From assembly GCF_028657195.3 (NCBI RefSeq), contig NZ_JANCPR020000025.1:1-64000 (forward strand): a DNA stretch of 64,000 nucleotides, written 5' to 3'. Every line of letters starts with the position of its first letter. Position 1 is the first letter of the stretch. Source of the DNA: Streptomyces iconiensis. GTDB taxonomy: Bacteria > Actinomycetota > Actinomycetes > Streptomycetales > Streptomycetaceae. The position numbers and the translations under genes are program-made. Positions 32,167 to 40,887 of this stretch are shown piece by piece. The notes under the pieces are model-generated. The model had not been told where the DNA came from, searched no databases, and saw only the letters and a program-made list of their open reading frames with translations.

Positions 32167-32640
32167 GTGGCTAAGACGAATGACAACCCGTGGCTGAACG
32201 ACGACGAGCAGCACATGTGGCGGCAGTGGATGGGCCTCGACGCGGAGCTTCTGGCGACGCTCAACCGTGAGATGCAGGCCGACGCCGGACTGTCCAACCC
32301 GGACTACCAAGTGCTCGTCGTGCTGACCGACTCCGAGGAAGGGCGCATCAGGGTGTCCGACCTGGCGGCGTCGTTGCAGTGGGAACGCAGTCGGGTGTCC
32401 CACCACGTCGCGCGGATGGAGAAGCGGGACCTGGTGACGCGACTCGGGTGCCCGGACGACGGCCGCGGTGCCTTCGTCCGCATCAGCGAGACGGGGCGGG
32501 CCGCCATCGAGCGTGCGGCGCCCGGCCATGTACGCGCCGTACGACGCCTGGTGTTCGACGCGCTGACCGCGGACGAGGTGGCTCAGCTCGGCGAGATCTT
32601 CCAGCGGCTGCGGTCCCGCGCCGGTCTCTCAACCGGCTGA
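32167..32640 (+). CDS. MarR-family transcriptional regulator
   Basis: 157 residues, one winged helix flanked by dimerisation helices: LSNPDYQVLVVL, VSDLAASLQWERSRVSHHVARME (recognition helix region) and the wing CPDDGRGAFVRISETG. It is divergent from the flavin monooxygenase/reductase pair and has palindromic sites in the shared region, a standard repressor arrangement. The GTG start has no ribosome site and follows a -10 hexamer at leaderless distance. Confidence 0.88.
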   Translation: MAKTNDNPWLNDDEQHMWRQWMGLDAELLATLNREMQADAGLSNPDYQVLVVLTDSEEGRIRVSDLAASLQWERSRVSHHVARMEKRDLVTRLGCPDDGRGAFVRISETGRAAIERAAPGHVRAVRRLVFDALTADEVAQLGEIFQRLRSRAGLSTG

Positions 32641-32783
32641 AGCACGGCCGGCACCGGCCCACCAGCGCCGCCGGCCCACCGGCACGCACGGCCCGTCCGC
32701 CGGGCCCGAAAAGTGTTATCGGGAAGGGGCCGCGAGCGTCTCCTGTGCGTACGGAATCCCCCTCCCCCCCACAGGAGATCCCC

Positions 32784-34040
32784 ATGGCCGCACAGCACTC
32801 CTCCCGTTCCCGGGCACTGTCCCGTCGTGGTCTGCTCAGAATCGGTGGCGGGCTCGCCGTCGCCGGGGCCGCCGCGGGGACGGCGGCGGCTGTCAGCGCC
32901 GACCCCGGCGGCGGCCGGGAGCCCCAACGGGCCCGCGAGCGCGCCGCGTTCACCCACCCCGGCATGCTGCACAGCGCCGCCGAGCTGGACCGGGCGAAGC
33001 AGCACGTCGCCGCGGGCGACGAACCGTGGGCCGCGGGCTGGCAGCGGCTGAAGGACAACCGGCACGCTGCGGCAGGGTGGGCGCCCCGGCCCGTGGAGAC
33101 CGTCGTCCGTGGCGGCGCGGGCCAGAACTACGCGCAGCTCTACCACGACATACACGCCGCCTATCAGAACGCGCTGCGCTATCGCGTCGGCGGCACAGCC
33201 GAGCACGGCGACACCGCGCGGGAGATCCTCAACGCCTGGTCGGGCACGCTCAAGGGGGTCGCGGGCAACGCCGACCGGTTCCTCGCGAGTGGCCTGTACG
33301 GCTGGCAGTTCGCGAACGCGGCCGAGCTGATGCGCGGCTACGACGGCTTCGACCTCGGCCGCTTCCAGTCCATGCTCACCACGGTCTTCCAGCCGCTGTG
33401 CGAGGACTTCCTGCGCGACCACAACGACGCGTGCGTCACCAACTACTGGGCCAACTGGGACCTGTGCAACACGGCGGCACTGCTCTCGTTCGGCATCCTC
33501 ACCGACGACTCCGCCCTGTTCGACAAGGCCGTCGGCTACGCGAAGAACGGCGAGGGCAACGGCTCGATCCCGCACGCCGTGCCCTTCCTGCACGACGGCG
33601 GGCTCGGGCAGTGGCAGGAGAGCGGGCGCGACCAGGGGCACACCATGATGGGCATGGGGCAGCTCGGCGCCCTGTGCGAGATGGCCTGGAACCAGGGCGC
33701 CGACCTCTACGGCTTCGACGACAACCGCTTCATGAAGGCGGCGCAGTACGTGGCCAAGTACAACCTCGGCGAGGACGTTCCGTTCGCCCCCTACCGCTGG
33801 GGCTCGGGCCAGAACTGCGCCCCGCAGCAGCACACCGCCGTCTCCGCTGCCGGCCGCGGCGAGGCACGTCCCGTGTGGGCGCTGCTCGACCACCACTACG
33901 CGGGCCGGCGCGGCCTGGACGTCCCGCACCTCACCGCGTACGCGCGGAAGACGCGCCCCGAGGGCGGCGGCGGGGACTACGGCACCGCCAGCGGCGCATA
34001 CGACCAGCTCGGCTTCGGCACGCTGCTGCACTCCCGCTAG
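32784..34040 (+). CDS. Tat-exported alginate-lyase-family protein
   Basis: 418 residues. Twin-arginine signal with SRRGLLRIGGGLAVAGAAAG (Arg14-Arg15, hydrophobic stretch, likely cleavage near residue 40). The mature protein is an all-helical (alpha/alpha) alginate_lyase-type domain; conserved blocks include NYWANWDLCNTAALLSFGI and ESGRDQGHTMMGMGQL, whose His and Arg/Asn positions are usual active-site candidates. Substrate is a uronate-type polysaccharide by family, but specificity is unknown. AGGAG lies six bases before the ATG, and an upstream in-frame reading from 32379 is rejected as shadow of marR. It stands alone and could be part of plant- or algal-polymer use. Confidence 0.8.
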   Translation: MAAQHSSRSRALSRRGLLRIGGGLAVAGAAAGTAAAVSADPGGGREPQRARERAAFTHPGMLHSAAELDRAKQHVAAGDEPWAAGWQRLKDNRHAAAGWAPRPVETVVRGGAGQNYAQLYHDIHAAYQNALRYRVGGTAEHGDTAREILNAWSGTLKGVAGNADRFLASGLYGWQFANAAELMRGYDGFDLGRFQSMLTTVFQPLCEDFLRDHNDACVTNYWANWDLCNTAALLSFGILTDDSALFDKAVGYAKNGEGNGSIPHAVPFLHDGGLGQWQESGRDQGHTMMGMGQLGALCEMAWNQGADLYGFDDNRFMKAAQYVAKYNLGEDVPFAPYRWGSGQNCAPQQHTAVSAAGRGEARPVWALLDHHYAGRRGLDVPHLTAYARKTRPEGGGGDYGTASGAYDQLGFGTLLHSR

Positions 34041-34050
34041 GGTCGCGCGG

Positions 34051-35670
34051 ATGAACGATCAGCGAGCCGAGATCGAGGCCGCGCGGAACGGGGACCGCGC
34101 GGCCCTCGACCGGCTGGCCGAGCGCTGGCTGCCGCTCGTCTACAACGTGGTCGGCCGCGCGCTGAACGGCCACGCCGACGTCGACGACGTGGTGCAGGAG
34201 ACCATGCTCAGGGCCGTACGCCACCTGCCCGAACTGCGCGACCCCGACGGCTTCCGCTCCTGGCTGGTCGCCATCGCCGTACGCCAGGTCCGCGAGCGGC
34301 ACCGCAAGGCCGCGCGGTCCATACCCCACGAGGACGCGTACGACCTCACCGCGCCCGACTTCGCAGGGCTCGCCATCGCCCGGCTGGAACTGGACGGCGA
34401 ACGGCGCGAGGTCGCCGAGGCCGTGCGCTGGCTCGCCGCCCGCGACCGCGAGGTGCTCTCGCTGTGGTGGCTGGAGACCGGCGGCGAGCTGACCCGCACC
34501 GAACTGGCCGCCGCACTGCGCGTGGACCGGCGGCACGCCGCCGTACGGGTGCAGCGGATGAAGGAGCGACTGGCGGCGGCACGCCGTCTCGTACGGGCCC
34601 TGGAACGCGGCACCTGCGGCGAGCTGTCCGCGCTCACCTCGGGCTGGGACGGGCGACCCGACTCGGTCTGGCGCAAACGCATGGCCCGCCACCTGCGCGG
34701 CTGCCGCACGTGCGGATCCCGGGACCAGGACTTCGTGCCGCCCGAGCGGCTGCTGTCCGGACTCGCGCTGGTGCCCGTGCCCGCCGGACTCGCGCTGGGC
34801 GCCGTGCTCGCGGGCGCGAAACCGGTGGCCGCTGCCGGCCTCTCGGCCGCTTCCGCCGGCTGGCTGAGCACCTGGACGGGCAAGGCGGTCGCCGTGGCGG
34901 CCGGAGCCTCACTGGCGGCAGGCGGCACCTACGCGGTGCACCACTACGCGGACGAGCCCCCGCAGCCCCGAACTCCCGCCGCCGCGGCGCCACCGTCCAC
35001 CTCCCCGTCCGGGCCCCCAACTGCCCCTCCCTCTCCCGCCGTTCGGGAAGCGCCCGCTTCCCCGCGTACGACGGCGCCGGCCTACGGCAGCGTCGTGGAC
35101 CGCACCGACACGCCGCCCGACCCGGGACGGCGGCCCGCACCGCTGCCTGACCGCGGCGGCTCAGGGCTGGACAGCAGCGGCGACCCGAGCGCCCACCTCG
35201 TCCACAGGGGCGAGAGCGTGACGCTGCGCGGCACCGGCTATGTGCGGGTGCGCTGGCAGATCACCACGGGGCACAGGGACGGAGCGCTGACGATGCCGGC
35301 GTGGACGCGGCTGCGCGGAAAGCTGTTCCACGTCGCCTCCGGCGGCGGCAGACGGATGGACGAGGGGCCCGGGGCGCCGCTCCCGGACCGCGTCGTACTG
35401 CCGCCAGGCACCCAACGGATGTGGCAGAACGAGTACTTCTGGCTGGACGGCAGCGTGGTGCTGCACCAGAACCAGCGCGGCGCCGACTACGGCATCACCA
35501 TCCAGCCGACCGACCACGCCGCCGTCTCCGCCGACCTGCACACGCGCGGCATCCGCTACGGCCTCGTCCGCGACCCCGGCACGGCCCTGGCCCCCGTTCC
35601 CCAGTACGCCACACGCGCGGCACCCCCCGACCCCGCGACGGTGCCCCGCGACTCACATCTGAAGCCGTGA
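34051..35670 (+). CDS. ECF-type sigma factor fused to zinc-motif anti-sigma segment, membrane helix and outer domain
   Basis: 539 residues. Residues 5-90 are sigma region 2 (ADVDDVVQETMLRAVRHL, WLVAIAVRQVRERHR) and about 110-180 region 4 (ARDREVLSLWWLE, helix-turn-helix to RRHAAVRVQRMKERL). Next come HLRGCRTC, a perfect H-x3-C-x2-C zinc anti-sigma motif (His214, Cys218, Cys221), a hydrophobic segment ending in VAVAAGASLAAGGTYAV (about 275-296), a Pro/Ser/Thr linker (about 302-345) and a roughly 170-residue outer domain I do not recognise. Normally sigma and anti-sigma are separate proteins. As built, release from the membrane would need proteolysis or a partner. Ten bp after the lyase gene, same strand. 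Confidence 0.8.
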   Translation: MNDQRAEIEAARNGDRAALDRLAERWLPLVYNVVGRALNGHADVDDVVQETMLRAVRHLPELRDPDGFRSWLVAIAVRQVRERHRKAARSIPHEDAYDLTAPDFAGLAIARLELDGERREVAEAVRWLAARDREVLSLWWLETGGELTRTELAAALRVDRRHAAVRVQRMKERLAAARRLVRALERGTCGELSALTSGWDGRPDSVWRKRMARHLRGCRTCGSRDQDFVPPERLLSGLALVPVPAGLALGAVLAGAKPVAAAGLSAASAGWLSTWTGKAVAVAAGASLAAGGTYAVHHYADEPPQPRTPAAAAPPSTSPSGPPTAPPSPAVREAPASPRTTAPAYGSVVDRTDTPPDPGRRPAPLPDRGGSGLDSSGDPSAHLVHRGESVTLRGTGYVRVRWQITTGHRDGALTMPAWTRLRGKLFHVASGGGRRMDEGPGAPLPDRVVLPPGTQRMWQNEYFWLDGSVVLHQNQRGADYGITIQPTDHAAVSADLHTRGIRYGLVRDPGTALAPVPQYATRAAPPDPATVPRDSHLKP

Positions 35671-35674
35671 CGAC

Positions 35675-36787
35675 TCACCCCACCCGCCCCGTCACCCAGT
35701 CATGGAACTCCGCGATGTGATGCTCGCTGGGCACCAGCACGCCGCCCGCGCGGTAGGCACGGGAGGACATGGCGGGCTGGGTGCGCTCGCACGCGGCGAA
35801 GTCCTGCAGGTTGACGCGGTGGAACAGCTCCACCGAGTGCGACACGTCGGCGCCCCTGGCCACGACCTCGGGCGCGTAGAGCCAGTCGCACTCCACGACC
35901 GTACGGTCGGCGGCCGTCGGGAACATGCGGTGGACGATGACGTGATCGGGCACCAGGTTCACAAAGACCTGGGGGCGGATCGTGAGCGCGTAGTAGCGGC
36001 GATCGTGCGAGTCGGGCACACCGGGCAGCCGCTCGAAGCCCGCGCTGCCGTCCACGGTGAACCCCTCCGCCTCGGACGCGAACTCGGGACCGTGCCCGAC
36101 GTAGTACTGCGCGGCGAACCCGTCGGCGAACTCCGGCAGCACATCGGTGAGTTCGGGATGGATGGTGGCGCAGTGATAGCACTCCATGAAGTTCTCGATG
36201 ATGAGCTTCCAGTTCGCCGCCACGTCATAGGTGCGCCGCGCACCGAGCGCGAGCGCCTCGACGGCGTAGTGCCTGATGACCTCGGCGCCGCCCAGCCGCT
36301 CCGCGACATCGCCCACCACCGTCTCCTCGAACGACGGCGGCTCAGCGGCCAGGCACACCCAGCCGTAGCCCAGCCACTCACGCAACCGCACGCTGTGCAG
36401 CCCGTAGGCGGTACGGTCCACGTCCGGCATGCGCGTCAGGTTCGGCGCGGCCGTCAGCTTGCCGTCCAGGTCGTACGTCCACGCGTGATACGGACACTGC
36501 AGCCCTCGCCGCACGGCTCCTGACTCCTCGGTGCACAGCCGCGCACCGCGATGCCTGCACACATTCAGAAAGGCCCGCAGCTCGCCCTGCCTGTTCCGGG
36601 TGACGAGCACGCTCTCGCGCCCCACCTGAACGGTGCGGTAGGCACCGGGCCTGTCCAGATCGGCCGAGCGGACGGCGCAGAACCACTCGCTCTCGAAGAG
36701 ATGCTCCTGCTCCCGCGCGAAGTTCTCCGGATCGGTGTAACGGTGTCCTGGCAGGGTCGCCAGCAGACTGCCGACGGCGGTCGTCAT
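35675..36787 (-). CDS. Rieske non-heme iron oxygenase alpha subunit, glycine-betaine-demethylase-like
   Basis: 370 residues. Rieske cluster ligands Cys77-x-His79 and Cys98-x2-His101 (NVCRHRG, QCPYHAW); mononuclear iron site NFMECYHCATIH with His205, His210 and bridging Glu202. The sequence around these blocks fits the GbcA/stachydrine/carnitine oxygenase branch, which removes an N-methyl group as formaldehyde. Gene context (sarcosine-oxidase-like, dimethylglycine-oxidase-like and formaldehyde dehydrogenase genes) favours glycine betaine to dimethylglycine. Its electrons probably come from the ferredoxin and reductase encoded at 43.3-44.8 kb. The start overlaps the upstream stop by four bases. 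Confidence 0.82.
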   Translation of the reverse strand: MTTAVGSLLATLPGHRYTDPENFAREQEHLFESEWFCAVRSADLDRPGAYRTVQVGRESVLVTRNRQGELRAFLNVCRHRGARLCTEESGAVRRGLQCPYHAWTYDLDGKLTAAPNLTRMPDVDRTAYGLHSVRLREWLGYGWVCLAAEPPSFEETVVGDVAERLGGAEVIRHYAVEALALGARRTYDVAANWKLIIENFMECYHCATIHPELTDVLPEFADGFAAQYYVGHGPEFASEAEGFTVDGSAGFERLPGVPDSHDRRYYALTIRPQVFVNLVPDHVIVHRMFPTAADRTVVECDWLYAPEVVARGADVSHSVELFHRVNLQDFAACERTQPAMSSRAYRAGGVLVPSEHHIAEFHDWVTGRVG

Positions 36788-37950
36788 CGTGTGGTTTCTC
36801 CCTCAAGTGTCGCGAACTGCCTGAGCGGGTCGAAGAGCGCGATCGGAAGCTCGGTGGTGCCGTCCAGCGCCAGGTCGGCGACGATCTCGCCGATCACGGG
36901 CACGAACTTGAACCCGTGCCCGGAAAACCCGCACGCCACCGTCACCGACTCCGGATGCGCCGGATGCCGCGCCAGCACGAAGTGCTGGTCAGGCGTGGTG
37001 GTGTACATGCACGTGACGGCCTTGCGCAGCCGACCGGGCAGGTCAGGCACCCGGGAGGCCATGTGCCCCGCCATCGCCGCGACCTCTTCCTCGTACACGG
37101 TCCTGTCGATGGTCTCCGGCCCGCACACCGTCCCCTTACGGAAGAAGGCCACCTTCGCCCCGCCCTCGGGACCCTCGATGGCGGGAAAACCGTAGATCTG
37201 CGTACCGTCGGCGTCCTCCCAGATATAGATCGGATGCCGCTCGAACGGCGCGGTACCACCGCGCGGATGGAACCAGTACATGATCTGCCGCTCGATCGTG
37301 AACTCCACACCCACGTCCGAGAGCAGCTCAGGCGCCCACGCACCGGGACAGACCACCAACTGCCCCGCCGTATACACGTCCTCCACCGTGTGCACCCGCA
37401 CGCCACCACCCGGCAACGCCTCCCACCGGGTCACCGCCTCCTCGAACCGCAGATCGGCCCCCGCCTGGTACGCCAGCTGCAGATGCGCCGTCACCGTCGC
37501 CTCGGGCCGCACCAGCCCCGCGCGCTCCTCGTACAGCGCCACCTCGTCCGCACGCGGCGCCAGCGTCGGGAACCGCCGCCGCACCTCCTTGGCGTCCAGC
37601 ACCTCGTGCGGCAGATCCCACTGCCGCGCGGAACGCAGACTCCCCGCCACCGTCCGACTCTCGGGCCGCCCGAGCATGACGCCACCGCACAGCGTCGTGA
37701 TGTCGCGCCCCGTATCGCGTTCCAGCTTCTCGAACAGCTCGTAGGAACGCAGTAGCAGCGGCACGTACGCGGGGTCCTCGAAATAGGACTGCCGCGTAAT
37801 CCGCGACCCCCCATGGCTCGACCCCCTGTTGTGCGTGGGCCCAAACCGTTCGAGCCCCAACACCCGCTGCCCTCTTGCCGCCAGCTGATACGCGGCGGCA
37901 CTTCCCATGCCGCCGAGGCCAATGACAATGACATCACGCGAAGCCTTCAC
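36784..37950 (-). CDS. monomeric sarcosine oxidase / N-methyl amino acid oxidase-like flavoprotein
   Basis: 388 residues, MSOX/SolA family. FAD motif IGLGGMGSAAAYQLAARG (18 residues), the NRGSSHGGSR flavin loop, and Cys in VTCMYTTTPDQHFVL, matching the cysteine that binds FAD covalently in MSOX. It oxidises an N-methyl amino acid such as sarcosine to the free amino acid, formaldehyde and H2O2. Paired by overlap with the Rieske oxygenase, it fits the last demethylation step to glycine. The start is GTG at 37950 with a near-perfect AAGGAGG five bases upstream. N-methyltryptophan or pipecolate are weaker alternatives. Confidence 0.85.
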   Translation of the reverse strand: MKASRDVIVIGLGGMGSAAAYQLAARGQRVLGLERFGPTHNRGSSHGGSRITRQSYFEDPAYVPLLLRSYELFEKLERDTGRDITTLCGGVMLGRPESRTVAGSLRSARQWDLPHEVLDAKEVRRRFPTLAPRADEVALYEERAGLVRPEATVTAHLQLAYQAGADLRFEEAVTRWEALPGGGVRVHTVEDVYTAGQLVVCPGAWAPELLSDVGVEFTIERQIMYWFHPRGGTAPFERHPIYIWEDADGTQIYGFPAIEGPEGGAKVAFFRKGTVCGPETIDRTVYEEEVAAMAGHMASRVPDLPGRLRKAVTCMYTTTPDQHFVLARHPAHPESVTVACGFSGHGFKFVPVIGEIVADLALDGTTELPIALFDPLRQFATLEGETTR

Positions 37951-38137
37951 TTGAACCTCCTTTTAAGGCCCCTGCCCCGCCCTTTCACCATTTCTTACAG
38001 GGGAGAGCCCCCGTATACCCCCCTTCTGTTCAGGCTCGCTCGCGCTCGTCCTCAAGCTCCCCCAACCTCCGGCCGGGAAGTCCCCCTGGACGGGCTTGAA
38101 TTCAGGGCTGGCCCCGATACGGGCGGGGGAGTCCAGA

Positions 38138-38230
38138 GGGGGCGGAGCCCCTTTTGGCGGGGGGCTTGCCGGGGGGCGGAGCCCCCCGACGCCCGGCCGG
38201 CGAGGCCCACGGGGCAAGGGGCGAAGCCCC
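38138..38230. repeat. GGGCGGAGCCC-type palindromic repeats in a 306-bp gene-free gap
   Basis: Three self-complementary blocks: GGGGCGGAGCCCC within 38138-38151, GGGGGGCGGAGCCCCCC at 38171-38187, and GGGGCGAAGCCCC at 38218-38230. This motif is a familiar intergenic palindrome of Streptomyces chromosomes. The gap 37951-38256 lies between two same-strand genes and holds no other gene. The hairpins may stop or stabilise the upstream transcript, so the oxidase-Rieske pair could have its own promoter, which I could not identify. Confidence 0.7.
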
Positions 38231-38256
38231 ATTAGTAAGAGACGGGGGGAATACCG

Positions 38257-40887
38257 TCAGCGCCGAATCCGAGCCATCTCAGGATCAAACAGCGGCTCAA
38301 CCGCAACCGTCGCAGAAACCTTCTCGCCGAAATACTCGATGTACACACCCGTCCCCGGCGAAGCCGCAAACTCCGGCACCCACGCATAGGCAATGCAACA
38401 CCCCACGGAATACCCGTAAGAAGCGCTGGTCACATACCCAGAAGCGACCCCGTCGACATACACGGGCTCGCTCCCCATCACCACCGCACCGGGATCATCC
38501 AAAGTAAGGCACACCAACTGACGCGCAGAAGGCCGCAAGGCCAAGGCATCCCGCCCCAAGAACTCCCCCTTCCCGGGCCGCACAGCAAACCCAACCCCCG
38601 CCTCGTAAGGCGAATGCTCGGCCGTCATGTCCGCGCCCCAGGCGCGATACCCCTTCTCCAGCCGCAGACTGTTGAACGCACTGCGCCCGGCGGCGACGAC
38701 CCCGAGCCGCCGGCCCGCATCCCACAGCGTGTCCCACAACCGCAGCCCCACATCCGCCGACGCGTACAGCTCCCACCCCAACTCGCCGACGTACGAGACC
38801 CGCAAGGCGGTCACGGGCACGTGACCGACGTACGTCTCGCGAGCCTTGAAGAAGCCGAACGCCTCATGCGAGAAGTCCCCCGGGCTGAGCGGCTGGACGA
38901 GTTCACGCGCGAGGGGCCCCCACACCCCGACACAGCAGGTGCCGGAGGTGATGTCCCGGATGTGCACACCCTCGGGCGCCCGCCGGACGAGCCAGTCCAG
39001 ATCGGACGGGGTGTTGGCGCCGAGCTGCCACCGCTCGGGCCCGAGCCGCGCCGCTGTGAGGTCGCTGCGGATGCCACCCGTCTCGTCGAGGAGCAGCGTG
39101 TACGTGACCGAACCGACCCGCTTCTTCAGGTTGTTGCTGGTCATGCGCTGGAGGAAGTCCAGAGAGCCGGGCCCGGTGACCTCCAGGCGCCGCAGCGGCG
39201 TCATGTCGTACAGAGCGACGCGTTCGCGGGTCGCCAGCGCCTCGGCCGCCGCGATCGGCGACCAGTGCTGCGCCGACCAGGAGTCACGTTCGGGCAGCGC
39301 GAGCCCCTGCGCGAGCGCCGCGTTGGCCTCGTACCAGTGCGGGCGCTCCCAACCCCCGGACTCCAGGAAGTAGGCCCCCAGTTCGCACTGGCGCGGATAG
39401 AACGGGCTGGTGCGCAGCGGGCGGGGCCGCTCGGGCGGCTGGAGCGGATGGATGACGTCGTAGACCTCGGTGAAGGCACGCTCGCCGCGGTCGCGTACGT
39501 AGGCGGGGGAGCGCTGGGCGTCCTCGAAGCGGTGCAGGTCGCACTCGTGCGGGTCGACCGAGGGGCGCCCCTCGGTCATCCACTCGGCTACGGCGCGCGC
39601 CGCCCCGGCCGAGTGGGTGACCCAGACGGCCTCGGCGAGCCAGAAACCGCGCAGCGCGCGGGACTCGCCGAGCAGTGGCATGCCGTCGGGGGTGAAGGAG
39701 AAGACCCCGTTGAAGCCGTCCTCCACGCGGGACTCCGCGAGATCGGGCAGCATCCGCGCGGACTCCGCCCAGCTGGGCGCGAAGTCGTCCTCGGTGAACG
39801 GCAACGAGGAGGGCATGACGGGCGCGTCGTCGTAGGCGGGCACCGAACGGGGATCGACGGGCAGCGGCCGGTGCGCGTACGTACCGATGCCGATACGCCC
39901 CGGCCCGCCCGCGGGATCAAGGTGCTCACGGAAGTACAGATCATGATCCTGATGCCGCAGAATCGGCCGCACAGCCTCGGCGAACGCACCCGCGTCCGTG
40001 CCGTCCGTGCCGTCCGTGCCGTCCGCGCGGTCCGAGTAATCCGAGCCGTCCGAACCACCCAACAGACCATCTCCACCCCCGCGAAGCCGCCCCAACGGCG
40101 CGGTAGTCGCGTACTGGTGCGCAAGCGGCAGCAGCGGCACGTCCACACCGGCCATGGCGCCGATGACGGGCCCCCAGAACCCGGCGGCAGAGACGACGTG
40201 ATCGGCGGGAAAGGTCCCCTTGTCGGTCACGACACCGGTGACCCGGTCACCAGAACCACCGGCACCACCGGAACTGCCGGGTCCGCCAGGACCCCCGGCA
40301 CCACCGGAACTGCCCGGTCCGCCAGGACCCCCGGCACCACCCTCCCGTTCGATACCGATGACGGTGTGCCGCTCCAGGAAGCGTGCCCCGCGCCGCTGGG
40401 CGCGCGCGATCATGGCGTGACAGGCGAGGACCGCACGCGCGAGCCCGTCGCCGGGGGTGTGGAAGCCGCCGAGGACGGTGGCCGGATCGAGCATCGGGAA
40501 CAGTTCGGCGCACCGGGCGGGCCCGACCAGCTCTCCCTCCACGCCCCAGGAAGCGGCGAGCCCGGCCTTGCGGTGCAGGTCGGACCAGCGGGCCTCGGTG
40601 GTGGCGACCTCCAGGCCGCCGACGGGCAGGAAGCAGGAGCGCCCGTCGACGCGCAGGGAGCGGAACTTCTCGACGGTGTAGGTGGCGTAGGCGGTGAGGG
40701 TCTTGGAGGGGCTGGTGCGGAAGACGAGTCCCGGCGCGTGCGAGGTCGAGCCGCCGGGGGCCGCGAGGGGCCCCTGTTCGAGCACGGTCACCTCGGTCCA
40801 GCCGCGTGCGGTCAGCTCGTCGGCCAGCGCGCAGCCGACGATCCCGGCGCCGACGATCACGACGCGGGGAGCAGGAGTGTTGTTCAC
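38257..40887 (-). CDS. dimethylglycine-oxidase-like flavoprotein with GcvT domains
   Basis: 876 residues, four-domain DMGDH/DMGO plan. The N-terminal FAD module starts VVIVGAGIVGCALADEL, with GSTSHAPGLVF (flavin-linking His region). The C-terminal half is aminomethyltransferase-like (GcvT: YDMTPLRRLEVTGPGSLDFLQRM, a tetrahydrofolate-binding fold, and a GcvT_C tail). It would oxidise dimethylglycine to sarcosine and hand the one-carbon unit to folate. Two low-complexity insertions are odd: a Gly/Pro/Ser repeat (plus strand about 40247-40346) and a Gly-Thr-Asp run near 39990-40060. The start is GTG at 40887, overlapping the dehydrogenase stop; the longer upstream reading is antisense-like sequence inside that gene. 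Confidence 0.85.
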   Translation of the reverse strand: MNNTPAPRVVIVGAGIVGCALADELTARGWTEVTVLEQGPLAAPGGSTSHAPGLVFRTSPSKTLTAYATYTVEKFRSLRVDGRSCFLPVGGLEVATTEARWSDLHRKAGLAASWGVEGELVGPARCAELFPMLDPATVLGGFHTPGDGLARAVLACHAMIARAQRRGARFLERHTVIGIEREGGAGGPGGPGSSGGAGGPGGPGSSGGAGGSGDRVTGVVTDKGTFPADHVVSAAGFWGPVIGAMAGVDVPLLPLAHQYATTAPLGRLRGGGDGLLGGSDGSDYSDRADGTDGTDGTDAGAFAEAVRPILRHQDHDLYFREHLDPAGGPGRIGIGTYAHRPLPVDPRSVPAYDDAPVMPSSLPFTEDDFAPSWAESARMLPDLAESRVEDGFNGVFSFTPDGMPLLGESRALRGFWLAEAVWVTHSAGAARAVAEWMTEGRPSVDPHECDLHRFEDAQRSPAYVRDRGERAFTEVYDVIHPLQPPERPRPLRTSPFYPRQCELGAYFLESGGWERPHWYEANAALAQGLALPERDSWSAQHWSPIAAAEALATRERVALYDMTPLRRLEVTGPGSLDFLQRMTSNNLKKRVGSVTYTLLLDETGGIRSDLTAARLGPERWQLGANTPSDLDWLVRRAPEGVHIRDITSGTCCVGVWGPLARELVQPLSPGDFSHEAFGFFKARETYVGHVPVTALRVSYVGELGWELYASADVGLRLWDTLWDAGRRLGVVAAGRSAFNSLRLEKGYRAWGADMTAEHSPYEAGVGFAVRPGKGEFLGRDALALRPSARQLVCLTLDDPGAVVMGSEPVYVDGVASGYVTSASYGYSVGCCIAYAWVPEFAASPGTGVYIEYFGEKVSATVAVEPLFDPEMARIRR

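Noticed and set aside
32583..34031. A 482-codon minus-strand frame across the alginate-lyase-like gene.
   Set aside because: Val/Gly/Ala/Arg-rich with no recognisable domain. The plus-strand product has a Tat signal and conserved lyase blocks.
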